Assembly: GCA_900543845.1 (NCBI GenBank)
Contig: UQTD01000024.1
Span: 1-25,699 of the forward strand
From: an uncultured Collinsella sp.
GTDB lineage: Bacteria; Actinomycetota; Coriobacteriia; Coriobacteriales; Coriobacteriaceae
DNA length: 25,699 bases
Reading direction: 5' to 3'
The position numbers were made by a program, and so were the translations under genes. How positions within the stretch are numbered: the first letter of the stretch is position 1; the number at the start of each line of letters is the position of its first letter. Below the pieces are notes generated by a model. It made no database searches, was not told where the DNA came from, and saw only the letters and a list, made by a program, of their open reading frames with translations. This document shows positions 1 to 8,704 of this stretch, in pieces.

Positions 1-176
1 GCAGGTAATGCTCGCCGGGCGCCTTGCCGTCTGCGGATTTTGGGACATGTGGCCCGCTTTTTGGGCCCGCCTGTCGGTACACTAAAAGCACTATGGGTAC
101 CCGCGAGCGACATATCGGCCACGCGGCCGCCCGATCCGCACCCGTGGCGGATCCCAGGGGCGGCAGGCTCTTCGCC
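1..176. other. Upstream region of the two-component cassette, with a repeat-like fragment
   Basis: No gene is supported here. Bases 10-23 (GCTCGCCGGGCGCC) match one arm of the hairpin at 8656-8689. Bases 42-63 (GGGACA, GGCCC, then a T-run) resemble 8595-8614, so the left edge may be the tail of a dispersed repeat. A possible -10 box, TACACT, lies at 78-83 without a clear -35. Confidence 0.3.
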
Positions 177-1976
177 ATGCCGCGATTCCTGGTTGGCATA
201 ACACATCAGGTATACCGTCACCGCGTCTTTGCTATCGCCGGCGCTATCACCGCGCTGTTCCTCATACTTTTGGCAGTCTTGCCGGCACTGTTCGCCTCCG
301 ACCCCAAACTTTCTAACGCCGTGCCTGCCTATAGCGAGGTGTCCGAAGAGGTCGTGGATGCGCTCGCCCATTCGAGCTCTCTCCCGTTGCTTGTCGCTGC
401 AATTGTATTTTCGATTTGGGGCGTATCGGTCTATCTGCGCTGTTTGGACTATGTGTTGCGTCGCCGCCTCGTTGCCGTCGCCACCATCTGCGCCCTGTGG
501 ATGATTGAAGTCATTTTCAAGTACAAGTCGTTCACGCCGTTCTATGCCACCGTGCTGTGGTACCTGTACTACGTGCCCATGACGCTCATTCCGCTGCTCT
601 ACCAGTTGTGTGGTCTGCGCCTTGCGGGCCTGGAGCAACACCGCCTGGGTCGCCGCTACTGCGCTGCGCTGTGGATTGTGGCCATCCTGCTTATCGGATT
701 TGTGCTCACCAACGATTTTCACCAGCAGGTCTTCCGCTTTGACCGTGCAAGCGACACCTGGAGCAACGATTACACGTACGGTTGGGGTTATTTCGCTGTC
801 TTAGTGTGGACGGCCTTTAACTTCGTGGCCTTTTTTATCCTGGTTGGTCGGTCCTCGTCCTTTCGCATCCAGCGTTTTTCGGGCACGGCGGCGCTCGTAC
901 TGCTGGGTGGCGCATTCTTTGCCATCTCGTATGCGTTGCGCGTGCCCTGGGCATGGAGGCTCAACTTTTCGCTCGTCTATTGCGTCCTGTGCGTGGTGGC
1001 GATGGAAATCTGTCTCGATTGCGGTGTCATTCCGTCGTATCACGACATCGCCGGCATCTTCGACACCTTGCCGCTTGACCTCAAAGTTCTAACGCGCGAC
1101 CTGCAGGAGGTCTATGCCACGCCGGTGTCAAAGCCAATGCCGGTAGGCGTGCGCGAGGAGTTGCGGACCCAGGAGCACGGCCGCGCCCATGCCTTTGCCG
1201 TGGCGTCCGATCCCGATGTAATGTATCGCGCCTTTCCACTGCTGGGCGGATCGGCCCTGCTTGCCCAAGACGTGTCGGAGCTCAACGAGCTTAACCGTGA
1301 ACTGGCACATCGTCGCATGGAGCTGCAGCGTCAAAACGAGCTGCTCGCCGCCGACTACGACCTTAAGACGCATTTGGCAGATCAAGAGGCCGAGACCTTG
1401 CTGGTCCAAGACGTGGACCAAGCGCTTGCCCGCGCGCTCGAAGGGATGTACGACCTGCTGAGCTCGCTGCCGCCGTTGACCGACGAAGCGTCTTCGCACG
1501 AGCGTTACCGCATGCTGCAGCGCGCCAAGATGCTCGTCGCCTATTGCAAGCGCAAGGGGTCGCTCACGTTGGCGCAGCACGGGGAGAGCGGTTTTGACCG
1601 CGACCGTATTCAGCTCATTGCCAACGAGCTCGCAAGCGACCTGCGCACCATCGATATCGATTGCGCCTCGATTATCGCCATACGGCGCCCGTTGCACGCC
1701 AGTACGGTAAGCGCGCTGTACGACTGCGTGTACGACTTTGCGTTTTTTGCCTACACCACCGACCATCCGGCGCTTATGTATCACTTGGGCGACCATGACC
1801 GATGCAGTGTCGAGCTGCGTGCCACGCTTTTTTCCAACGATGATGAAGATCTTTCGCAGACGCCCGCTGCGCAAGAGCTCGAAAGCGCTCTGCAAGGGCG
1901 CAACGTGGCATACCGCTTTGAGGGCGAGCCCGGCCAGCTGCGCATGATCGTCTTGATGCCGAGGGCGGGTGAGTGA
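177..1976 (+). CDS. Multi-TM sensor protein (7TM histidine-kinase-type receptor region) without a recognisable kinase core
   Basis: Predicted membrane receptor of a signalling cassette. From the ATG at 177 it has 599 residues. Hydrophobic segments lie near residues 16-40, 70-90, 97-113, 123-146, 161-177, 205-222, 238-255 and 264-281. The motif LTNDFHQQVFRF follows the fifth, as in the N-terminal 7TM region of many Clostridia and Coriobacteriia sensor kinases. A charged, probably coiled-coil stretch (about 365-410) and a cytosolic C-terminal domain follow. I see no clear H-box, N-box or G-box, so the C-terminus is either a degenerate kinase or a dimerisation domain. The start is uncertain: in-frame ATGs at 24 and 93 are possible, and the one at 93 lies just after a TACACT box and could be nearly leaderless. 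I chose 177 because it puts the first TM close to the N-terminus. The stop overlaps the next start, which implies translational coupling. Confidence 0.7.
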   Translation: MPRFLVGITHQVYRHRVFAIAGAITALFLILLAVLPALFASDPKLSNAVPAYSEVSEEVVDALAHSSSLPLLVAAIVFSIWGVSVYLRCLDYVLRRRLVAVATICALWMIEVIFKYKSFTPFYATVLWYLYYVPMTLIPLLYQLCGLRLAGLEQHRLGRRYCAALWIVAILLIGFVLTNDFHQQVFRFDRASDTWSNDYTYGWGYFAVLVWTAFNFVAFFILVGRSSSFRIQRFSGTAALVLLGGAFFAISYALRVPWAWRLNFSLVYCVLCVVAMEICLDCGVIPSYHDIAGIFDTLPLDLKVLTRDLQEVYATPVSKPMPVGVREELRTQEHGRAHAFAVASDPDVMYRAFPLLGGSALLAQDVSELNELNRELAHRRMELQRQNELLAADYDLKTHLADQEAETLLVQDVDQALARALEGMYDLLSSLPPLTDEASSHERYRMLQRAKMLVAYCKRKGSLTLAQHGESGFDRDRIQLIANELASDLRTIDIDCASIIAIRRPLHASTVSALYDCVYDFAFFAYTTDHPALMYHLGDHDRCSVELRATLFSNDDEDLSQTPAAQELESALQGRNVAYRFEGEPGQLRMIVLMPRAGE

Positions 1977-3472
1977 CGATGCAGATTTCGCTCATCCTTC
2001 CCCAAATCGTTGCGCTCGATGTTGTCTTTGCCCTGGCTGCGTGTCTGCAGACGATCCACGTCCCGCTCATCGCATCGCGCCGCTCGTCCTATAACCGTAA
2101 GGTGATTTGCGCCTACGAGGCGAGCCTTGTGCTTCATCTGATGATTTCGGCGCTTATCCTGTTCGCGTCGTCTGGCTCGCATCTGGTGGCGCCGCTTGAC
2201 GTTTGCGCCAGGGCAATGGGCGGAGCGTTGTGGCTCAATGCCGCGATCTTTGCCTATGGCGTGGTGCTTATGGTGCACTATCGTCGCCCCGTCATGCTGG
2301 TCGAGCTGCTGCTTGTCGTTGCCGTTACACCGCCGGTGGTGCTTGCCATGGGCTCGGCGTGGACCGTTGTCCTTATCGCAGAGGGAGCGTTCTTCCTGTT
2401 CCGTTCCATCGCGGCGCTCTTGATGGACGTCCGTAACCGCCAAGAGGATATCACCATGTTCTCGACGATCGAGACCATCAACGTGATTCCCGTGGGCATC
2501 CTGTATCTGGACTCGAGGGGTCGTCCGCTGCTCATGAACCGCTGCATGCGCAAAAACCTCGTAGAGCTCCATATGCCCACCGACCTGGGCGACATGAGCA
2601 GCACATGGAACGACCTTCGCAAACTCAGCATGCAAATGCCCGAAAGCAGCAGGAACCGTATGCGGATTAATCTGGACCGCTTTGGTGAGGCGCGTGCGGT
2701 GGTCGAGGTCTCTCCCGCCGAGATTCGCCTATTTGTGTGCGATCGTGTTATGGTTTCGGGCCGTTCGTTCGAGCGCATTATCGGTCTTGATGTGACAGAG
2801 TACGCGCATGCTCATGACCGCTTGGCGCAAGCCAACCACCTGCTTGAGCTTGCGGGCCAAGAGCTCCAGTCCCAGATCGAAGAAGTTAAAAAGGTTGCCG
2901 ACAATGCGGCCTACCTACGCATGCGCGCCCGCGTTCACGATGTGATCGGGCAGCGCCTGTCCATTTTTCATCGCTATTTGGAGGAGGGGCGTCTGGACGA
3001 TGAGTCGCTCGAGCAGATTGACCCGTTGCTGCGCTCAATCGCCGCCGATTTGCGCAGTGGCGGCGCCAGCGAGCCTGCAGAGCAGCTGGGCGATATCGTC
3101 CATGCTTTTGGCCTGGTGAGCGTGCAGATCGATGTTGAGGGTGCGCTGCCTGAGGACGCGCGTGTCGCCGCCGCATTTTTGCAGATTATCCGCGAGGCCT
3201 CGACCAATGCCACCAAGCATGCTCAGGCGCATCGGGTCCACGTGCGTCTGTGGCAGGAGGGGACGGATGCTGGCGCCGTCGCGTGCATGACGATTTCTAA
3301 CGACGGGTCCCCGGCCCCCGTATCGTATCGCGAGGGAACGGGTATCCCTGGTATGAGGCATGTCGCGCAAAATCTGGATGGCAGCCTAGAGGTCCACGCC
3401 GCCCCACCCTTTACGCTTACGGTATCCATTCCGCTTACGCCCAACGCTGCTGTTCGGAGGAGAAGCTCATGA
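1973..3472 (+). CDS. Membrane-bound sensor histidine kinase
   Basis: Predicted to autophosphorylate on His and pass phosphate to the regulator encoded next. It has 499 residues. Five or six hydrophobic segments lie within residues 9-150, then a PAS-like region (about 165-275) and a helical linker (280-315). The dimerisation helix carries RVHDVIGQRL with H322, an H-D-x-x-x-Q-x-L pattern of the HisKA_3/DesK-like class. The C-terminal HATPase domain has an N-box (NATKHAQAH, around 412-420), NDG (443-445) and GTGIPGM (455-461). It starts at a GTG that overlaps the previous stop (GTGA); an in-frame ATG at 1979 is the alternative. The 3' end overlaps the regulator gene by four bases (ATGA). With the upstream receptor this makes an unusual two-membrane-protein sensor. 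Confidence 0.85.
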   Translation: MTMQISLILPQIVALDVVFALAACLQTIHVPLIASRRSSYNRKVICAYEASLVLHLMISALILFASSGSHLVAPLDVCARAMGGALWLNAAIFAYGVVLMVHYRRPVMLVELLLVVAVTPPVVLAMGSAWTVVLIAEGAFFLFRSIAALLMDVRNRQEDITMFSTIETINVIPVGILYLDSRGRPLLMNRCMRKNLVELHMPTDLGDMSSTWNDLRKLSMQMPESSRNRMRINLDRFGEARAVVEVSPAEIRLFVCDRVMVSGRSFERIIGLDVTEYAHAHDRLAQANHLLELAGQELQSQIEEVKKVADNAAYLRMRARVHDVIGQRLSIFHRYLEEGRLDDESLEQIDPLLRSIAADLRSGGASEPAEQLGDIVHAFGLVSVQIDVEGALPEDARVAAAFLQIIREASTNATKHAQAHRVHVRLWQEGTDAGAVACMTISNDGSPAPVSYREGTGIPGMRHVAQNLDGSLEVHAAPPFTLTVSIPLTPNAAVRRRSS

Positions 3473-4089
3473 TTCGCGTCCTTATAGTCGAAGACCAGGC
3501 CATTCTGCGCGAGAGCCTGGCGCGCTCCGTTGGCGACCAGCCCGATATGACTGTTGTTTCCGCCATCGCCGATGCCTCCGAGGCCTTGGGTGTCGCGCTC
3601 AAGGAGCGCCCGGACATGATACTGATGGACGTATGCACCGAGCATGATTCCAACGGCATCGTGGCGGCGGCGCGTATCAAGGAGCAGCTGCCCGAGTGTC
3701 GCATCATTATCATGACCGGTATGCCCGAGATCACCTTTGTCGATCAAGCTCGCGAGGCGGGCGTCGATAGCTTTGTGTACAAGAACGTCGGTATCGACGA
3801 GCTGTTCGCCGTGATGCGCTCCACGCTGGCGGGCTATTGCACGTTTCCCAAGCCGCCCGAGAGCATTTTTTCGGGCACGGCGGCTCTCGACGATGTCGAG
3901 CTGTCGATTTTGCGCCTTGCCTGCGAGGGCAAAAGCCGTCGCGAGATTGCGGCCGAGCTGTTTATGAGCGAGGGCACCATCAAGCGTCGCATCTCGGAGA
4001 TTCTAAGCAAGACCGGCTACGACAACATCATGCGTCTTGCCGTGCATGCGGTGACCGAGGGCAGCATCGTCCCCAATATGGAGCGCTAA
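3469..4089 (+). CDS. NarL/FixJ-family response regulator
   Basis: A DNA-binding response regulator of 206 residues, the expected length. The receiver domain has acidic residues E8/D9, the phospho-acceptor D54 (ILMDVC), T83 and K105 (VYKN). After a short linker, a LuxR-type HTH spans about residues 140-195 (LSILRLACEGKSRREIA, then MSEGTIKRRISEIL). It overlaps the kinase stop by four bases and is preceded by GGAGGAGAAG, so it is the last gene of a coupled operon that ends at the terminator at 4116. Its target genes are not visible in the window. Confidence 0.92.
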   Translation: MIRVLIVEDQAILRESLARSVGDQPDMTVVSAIADASEALGVALKERPDMILMDVCTEHDSNGIVAAARIKEQLPECRIIIMTGMPEITFVDQAREAGVDSFVYKNVGIDELFAVMRSTLAGYCTFPKPPESIFSGTAALDDVELSILRLACEGKSRREIAAELFMSEGTIKRRISEILSKTGYDNIMRLAVHAVTEGSIVPNMER

Positions 4090-4115
4090 AGCTCGTTACG
4101 CATCGGCATAAAAAC

Positions 4116-4150
4116 GACGGGGCCGCAGGATCAACTCCTGCGGCCCCGTC
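4116..4150. terminator. Bidirectional rho-independent terminator between convergent operons
   Basis: A 15-bp perfect stem (4116-4130 with 4136-4150; GACGGGGCCGCAGGA) closes a 5-nt loop, TCAAC. On the minus strand it is followed by a T-rich tail (GTTTTTATG), so it serves the lipoprotein operon best. It also sits 26 bp after the response-regulator stop on the plus strand. Confidence 0.85.
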
Positions 4151-4198
4151 TGGTGTGCGCGGATGCGTCCGCCAATCCGCGGCTGTCGTGGTCTGCCG

Positions 4199-5041
4199 TT
4201 ACGCGATGGTTGCGCTGTAGGAGGCGACGTCCTCGTAGGAATCGGTCAGATAGGCGTCGATGCCGATGGTCGTGTTGACCAGGTCGTCAAGGCTGTCAAG
4301 CTCGCCGTTCGAGAACGTGAATTCCTCGGTGGCGTTGGTGCCGGGCATCAGGTGAGCCGAGAACCAGGGGTCCTTCATGGTGCCGTTGACGTTGGTCTTG
4401 CCGGAAGGAGCGTAGAAGGTCAGGTCCTTGTCGCTCTTGTTGGTGATGTTGACGACAAAGCCGATGTCGCCCCAGTCGTCCTTGAACTTCTCGGTGATGG
4501 TGATGGTGCACAGGTCGTCATCGGCGACGGTGACGGCGGGGGAGATTTCGACGCTCTGGACATCGTCGTCTTCGACGGCCTCATCGATCTCTTCTTCCTT
4601 CTCGGCCGCCTCGCGATCCTTCTTCACCGTACCGGACAGGTCCTTGTCGGACTTCGTAAAGATAAGCTTGTCGCCTTCCACCTCAAGGACGAGCTTGTCG
4701 TCCTTGAGCTTCAGGTCGTGCGACTCATCTTCGGCGGTAATCGTTACGGTAGTGGCGTCCTTGGCCTCCCATTTCAGGTCGGCGACCTCAAGGAACATGT
4801 CGAGGACGCCCGTGCCGTCTTCGTCGAGGATCAGGATACAGTTGAGGCCCCACTCCTTGAGCATATCCATGTACTCATCGGTGAGCTCTTCGCCGTCCAA
4901 GGTTCCACCCGAGTACTGCCAGCTGCCGACAAAGTTGGCCTTGGGGTCCTTGCCGCCGCCGCTGCAGCCCGTCAGGGCAAAGGCGAGCGCCAGGACGCAT
5001 GTCAGGAATGCGAGTACGGACTTTTTGAACGTTGTCTTCAT
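4199..5041 (-). CDS. Acidic membrane-anchored lipoprotein
   Basis: Predicted exported lipoprotein of 280 residues. The ATG at 5041 follows AGGAGGACACC. The signal peptide starts MKTTFKK, then a hydrophobic core and the lipobox LTGC, with the lipidated Cys at 26. The first mature domain (NFVGSWQYSGG..., about residues 35-140) resembles lipocalin-like or 'extracellular stress' beta domains. An acidic linker rich in Glu and Asp follows (about 155-180). The C-terminal part (about 185-280, with GFVVNITNKSDKDL) looks like an Ig-like DUF4352-type beta-sandwich. It is last in the minus-strand run behind the SPFH gene, with an 80-bp gap containing a GC hairpin, so it may be co-transcribed at lower level. 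Its function is unknown. Confidence 0.8.
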   Translation of the reverse strand: MKTTFKKSVLAFLTCVLALAFALTGCSGGGKDPKANFVGSWQYSGGTLDGEELTDEYMDMLKEWGLNCILILDEDGTGVLDMFLEVADLKWEAKDATTVTITAEDESHDLKLKDDKLVLEVEGDKLIFTKSDKDLSGTVKKDREAAEKEEEIDEAVEDDDVQSVEISPAVTVADDDLCTITITEKFKDDWGDIGFVVNITNKSDKDLTFYAPSGKTNVNGTMKDPWFSAHLMPGTNATEEFTFSNGELDSLDDLVNTTIGIDAYLTDSYEDVASYSATIA

Positions 5042-5080
5042 GGTGTCCTCCTTTATCGAACGAAACCCATAGAAGCAAAT

Positions 5081-5102
5081 GCGGGGGCGGCGGATCCCCC
5101 GC
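5081..5102 (-). other. Intercistronic GC hairpin
   Basis: A 7-bp stem (GCGGGGG with CCCCCGC) and an 8-nt loop lie between the SPFH stop and the lipoprotein start. No strong T-tract follows on the minus strand, so I read it as a possible attenuator or mRNA-stabilising hairpin rather than a full terminator. Confidence 0.4.
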
Positions 5103-5121
5103 CAATTACCAGATAGAGGGG

Positions 5122-6363
5122 CTAGGGCCTGGGTGTTCCGCAGTTGCTGCAGAACTTGCCGCCGTTTTCGCTGCCGCAGTTGGGGCAGAACCACTTGGTC
5201 GGTGCCGGGGCGGGTGCGGGACTGCCACACTCGGGGCAGAACTTGCCGGTGTTGGTGGCACCGCAACTGCAGGTCCACGTGCCGGCCGCGGGGGCAGCGG
5301 CAGGAGCCGGTACGGGGGCGGGTGTCGGAGTCGGCTGTGGGGCAGCCTGCTGCTGTGCCTGGCCGGCGGCGAACAGCTGGCTGGCATTCATGCCGCCCAT
5401 GCCACCTGCCATGCCCATGCCCATGAAGCCTGCCATCGCGCCGTTGGGGTTGGCGGCTGCTGCGCGCATCGCATCGCTCTGGGCGCTGGCGATGTTGGCG
5501 GCTGCCATGGTGGGATCGCGCATGACCGCGGCCTTCTGCAGGTCCTTGATCATTTGCTCGTCTTCTTGCGAGGCGGCGATGGAGTTGACGCCAAAGCTCA
5601 CGATCTCGACGCCGCGCAGGTCGCGCCAGTCGGCGGAGAGGACCTCGTTGAGCGCGCGGGCGAGCTCGGTGGTGTGCCCGGGGATGGCGCTGTAGCGGAT
5701 GCCCATCTCCGATATCTTGGCAAAGGCGGGCTGCAGGGCGGTGAGCAGCTCGGACTTAAGCTGGCTGTCGATCTTATCGCGCGTGTAGCTATCGGTCACG
5801 TTGCCGCACACGTTGGTGTAGAACAGCAGCGGGTTGGTGATGCGGTACGAATACTCGCCGTTGCAGCGAACGGAGATGTCGACATCCAGGCCAATGTTGT
5901 TATCGACCACGCGGAAGGGCACAGGCGAGGCGGTGCCGTACTTGTTGCCGATGATCTCCTTGGTGTTGATGAAGTAGACGCGCTGGTCTTTGCCCGCGTC
6001 GCCGCCAAAGGTAAAGCGGCTGCCGATATTGGCGAACGTCTCCTTGATGGAGTCGCCCAGGTTGCCGCTAAAGACGCTCGGCTCGCTGCCGGTGTCAAAG
6101 ACAAACTCGCCGGGCTCCAGCGCAACCTCGATGATCTTGCCGTTTTGCACCACGAGCATGCCCTGGCCGTCGTTGACGGCGATGACCGAGCCGTTGGAGA
6201 TGACGTTGTCCTCGCCGCGCGTGTTGGAGCTGCGGCCGCCGGTGCGCTTGCTGCCCTTGCAGGCCAAGACATCAGCGGGCATCGATTCGCAATAGATAAA
6301 TTCCTTCCACTGGTCGGCCATGACGCCGCCGGCAGCTCCCAATCCAGCTTTCAAGAGTCCCAT
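5122..6363 (-). CDS. SPFH-domain (YdjI-like) protein with C-terminal zinc ribbons
   Basis: A 413-residue protein of the SPFH/'virion core' family, related by its N-terminus (LGAAGGVMADQWKEFIYC) and overall plan to Bacillus YdjI. The SPFH core spans about residues 40-290. A Met/Gly/Ala-rich stretch follows (about 300-335), then an Ala/Pro/Gln linker (335-360). Two zinc ribbons end the protein: CSCGATNTGKFCPEC and CPNCGSENGGKFCSNC. There is no signal peptide or TM segment, so it probably assembles on the inner membrane face. The ATG at 6363 has AAAGGAAG upstream. The two genes before it also encode zinc-ribbon proteins, pointing to one envelope-associated complex. The partner and cargo are not known. 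Confidence 0.85.
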   Translation of the reverse strand: MGLLKAGLGAAGGVMADQWKEFIYCESMPADVLACKGSKRTGGRSSNTRGEDNVISNGSVIAVNDGQGMLVVQNGKIIEVALEPGEFVFDTGSEPSVFSGNLGDSIKETFANIGSRFTFGGDAGKDQRVYFINTKEIIGNKYGTASPVPFRVVDNNIGLDVDISVRCNGEYSYRITNPLLFYTNVCGNVTDSYTRDKIDSQLKSELLTALQPAFAKISEMGIRYSAIPGHTTELARALNEVLSADWRDLRGVEIVSFGVNSIAASQEDEQMIKDLQKAAVMRDPTMAAANIASAQSDAMRAAAANPNGAMAGFMGMGMAGGMGGMNASQLFAAGQAQQQAAPQPTPTPAPVPAPAAAPAAGTWTCSCGATNTGKFCPECGSPAPAPAPTKWFCPNCGSENGGKFCSNCGTPRP

Positions 6364-6411
6364 GGTGATCTTCCTTTCTCGTCAAAGGCCGGGTGGTATT
6401 GGTCAGAATGG

Positions 6412-7734
6412 TTAATCGTCTTTGTTGTCCTTCATGACAACGGTGGTCTCGGTGTGGCTGAAGGTGTCGTGCTTCTCGGTCAGGTCGAGCTCGCCACAGT
6501 AGTAATCGGCGTGGGTGGCCTCGTTGGCCGTCTTGAGCTGGCCCACCAGCAGCACGTCTGCGATGACCACGATGATCAGCGGCGCGACGATGTTGATGAG
6601 GATGCCCTCGATATCAAAGGTGAGGAAATCCGGATCGAAGGCGTTCTCGCCCATAAAGAGAATCTGGGAGAGGACAAACCCGATCACAAAGAACAGCACC
6701 GAGGCGATGGCGAGCTTGGGCTTGGAGCAGGGGAGCTCGCCGACCATGCGACCGGTCTGGCCGTTCATGGCAAACAGGTAGCTCTTGCCGTTCCACGAGG
6801 TGGAAAGCATCCACACGGGAAACAGGGCGTAGTCGCTGTCTTCCCAGGTGTAGTCGAGCTGCTTGCTTTCGACCGTGGCATCGTCATATTCGTCGACGAC
6901 GGTCTCGCGCAGGGCCGAGATCGTACTTTCTTCCATACGACGCTCGGCGCGCGCCTTGCAGGTTTCGCAATCCTCGTCGTAGCGGTTGGCGATGTAGCCG
7001 GGCATATACGCGACCGAAAACGGGCGCAGCGCGTCGTAGTCAAACGGCTCGATGGCGTCCATATGGCCGTCGGGCATCTTGGACGATCCGTCGACGGGCA
7101 CGCGCTCAAACGAGATATTGCCCTTACGGTAGGCGTCGTAGTGGTCGGTGGTCGTGACGGTGCGATCGGATTCCTCAGTCACGGTCTCGTTGGTCGCATC
7201 AAAGCACACTTCGCCGTCAACGCGGGCGCCGTAGAGCCAAAACGGCACGTAAACGCCTTGGACTTCGTCGATATGGTTGCCGGTGACAAAGCTCTTGGGC
7301 AGCAGGATCTTGCCCTTGTAGTGCTCCTTGAGTGCGGCCGTGACATCGTCGCGCCCGAGTTTAAACGGGATCACCAGGTCGGGTGAGAAGTCGCCCGAAA
7401 GCTGACCGGGCGCTACGGCGGAGTTGCCGCAGTACGGGCAGGTGGTGACGGCGACGGTGCCGTCCGAGACCAGCTCGGCACCGCACGACGAGCAGATGTA
7501 GCCGGCGTTTTGAGCCAGCTCCTGCACGGCATCGTCGACAGCAGGCTTGGGGACCGCGGCTGCGGCATCGGCTTTGGCATCGGCCTTGTCCTGGCGCTCG
7601 CGATAGAGGGCCTCGACTTCTTCGACTTCAAAACGCGAATCGCAGTAGTCGCAGACGAGCTTTTGCTCGGCACTGGCAAAGTGAAGGGGGCCGCCACATG
7701 CGGGGCACTGATAGTTGACACTCTCGAAGGCCAT
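6412..7734 (-). CDS. Membrane protein with two N-terminal TFIIB-like zinc ribbons (YdjG-like)
   Basis: A 440-residue protein. The first zinc ribbon is CPACGGPLHFASAEQKLVCDYC (shown here as CPACGG at residue 10 and CDYC about 19 residues on). The second is CSSCGAEL with CPYCGNS (about residues 80-105). A large soluble middle region (110-330) includes a CETCKAR pair. Two hydrophobic helices near the C-terminus (about 345-370 and 385-410) suggest a hairpin membrane anchor. The same plan occurs in Bacillus YdjG, encoded beside an SPFH protein there as well. The ATG at 7734 is preceded by AAAGGA, 24 bp after the upstream stop, so the two are in one operon. The biochemical role is unknown. Confidence 0.8.
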   Translation of the reverse strand: MAFESVNYQCPACGGPLHFASAEQKLVCDYCDSRFEVEEVEALYRERQDKADAKADAAAAVPKPAVDDAVQELAQNAGYICSSCGAELVSDGTVAVTTCPYCGNSAVAPGQLSGDFSPDLVIPFKLGRDDVTAALKEHYKGKILLPKSFVTGNHIDEVQGVYVPFWLYGARVDGEVCFDATNETVTEESDRTVTTTDHYDAYRKGNISFERVPVDGSSKMPDGHMDAIEPFDYDALRPFSVAYMPGYIANRYDEDCETCKARAERRMEESTISALRETVVDEYDDATVESKQLDYTWEDSDYALFPVWMLSTSWNGKSYLFAMNGQTGRMVGELPCSKPKLAIASVLFFVIGFVLSQILFMGENAFDPDFLTFDIEGILINIVAPLIIVVIADVLLVGQLKTANEATHADYYCGELDLTEKHDTFSHTETTVVMKDNKDD

Positions 7735-7758
7735 GATCGGTCCTTTCCGTGCCGGAGA

Positions 7759-8496
7759 CTATGCGCCGATGGCGCCGCCGCAGTATTCGCAGCGCCCGCT
7801 GGCATCGGGAATGGTGGTTGCACCGCAGAAGGGGCAGGTGACCGCGGCCTTGGGGGCCTTGGCGGCCACGACGCTGTCGCGCGTTTCCTGACGCAGCTGC
7901 ACTAGCGCGTCGCGGACCTCGGTTGCCTGGCGCTTGGCCTCGCGGTATTCGATGGAACCGCGCTGCTCGATGGTGGAGTCGTTCACGCGCAGGTTGATTT
8001 CGGTAAAGTACGGCGTGTTGACGTGGATGGTCAGATTGAAGTCGTAATCCAGGTCGTAGCGCGGCGGGTTATAGCTCTCGCGCTCGCCGTCCTTGGTCTC
8101 GCGATAAATCTCGGTGCGATGCTCGTCGATATCCATATCGCAACCGAGTACCTGCGAGAACTCGATGATGTCGGGATTGGCGTCGCGCCAGCGGCTCTGC
8201 GAGGTGATGATCAGCAGGCCCGCGTCTTCGTCGAGCATGATGTTGGTGCGCCCGGCAGAAAGCGTGCGCGTGGGGTTGAACGACGCCAAGCGCTCGGCAT
8301 TGGCCTCGCGGTAGGCGAGCTGCTCGCGGATATCGTCCGCGGTGCTGGAGCGATAGCCGTGAAAGTAGGGGGAGAGCTTGCCGGCGCACTCTTTGCACAG
8401 GTAGCCTTCGTTGATTTTGGTCTTTCCCAAAAGTCCCAGCTCGGTACCGCAAATCGCGCACTCTTTCTTCTCGAACATCTTGTCAAAGAAGCCCAT
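7759..8496 (-). CDS. DUF4428-like zinc-ribbon protein
   Basis: A 245-residue cytosolic protein and the first gene of the four-gene run. The N-terminus has a DUF4428-like zinc site (CAICGTELG... with CKEC, about residues 17-39). The middle holds a beta-rich domain (about 80-200, LLIITSQSRWRD, YDFNLTIHVNTPYF) of the kind that follows DUF4428 in Firmicutes and Actinobacteria. The C-terminus carries another zinc ribbon (CPFCGATT and CEYCGG). The start ATG has GGGAGG seven bases upstream. The shared zinc-ribbon theme across three adjacent genes suggests physical partners. I cannot assign a reaction. Confidence 0.8.
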   Translation of the reverse strand: MGFFDKMFEKKECAICGTELGLLGKTKINEGYLCKECAGKLSPYFHGYRSSTADDIREQLAYREANAERLASFNPTRTLSAGRTNIMLDEDAGLLIITSQSRWRDANPDIIEFSQVLGCDMDIDEHRTEIYRETKDGERESYNPPRYDLDYDFNLTIHVNTPYFTEINLRVNDSTIEQRGSIEYREAKRQATEVRDALVQLRQETRDSVVAAKAPKAAVTCPFCGATTIPDASGRCEYCGGAIGA

Positions 8497-8594
8497 GGCT
8501 GCCTCCCATCAACAGGTAGCGTGTGTCACTTTTGATGATGGGCGAGCGCGCGATCTTTCACGATACCCAGACGGCTCAAGGAGTCTCCACAACT

Positions 8595-8649
8595 GGGACA
8601 CATGGCCCATTTTTGACTAGTCATTGGGGACATTCTTAAACGACTAGTC
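8595..8649. repeat. Dispersed repeat with GACTAGTC/TTGGGGAC units
   Basis: The palindromic octamer GACTAGTC occurs at 8615 and 8642, exactly 27 bp apart, with ATTGGGGACATTCTTAAAC between. A near-identical unit, in direct and inverted orientation, is at 21361-21443. The preceding bases (GGGACACATGGCCCATTTTT) resemble 42-61. The repeat lies upstream of the zinc-ribbon operon and downstream of the Sde182-like gene, in non-coding DNA. Confidence 0.8.
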
Positions 8650-8655
8650 AGCAAA

Positions 8656-8688
8656 GCGCCCGGCGAGCATTAGCTGCTCGCCGGGCGC
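8656..8688 (-). terminator. Rho-independent terminator of the esterase/Sde182-like unit
   Basis: A 13-bp perfect GC stem (GCGCCCGGCGAGC with GCTCGCCGGGCGC) has a 7-nt loop. On the minus strand it is followed by a short TTT run. It lies about 90 bp behind the stop at 8776. Confidence 0.65.
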
Positions 8689-8704
8689 CAATAATCTGCT
8701 GCCT

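Noticed and set aside
5032..7386. A 784-codon open frame on the plus strand
   Set aside because: It is antisense to the SPFH and membrane zinc-ribbon genes, whose motifs and ribosome binding sites are convincing. Its product is a low-complexity Gly/Ala/Val/His mix.
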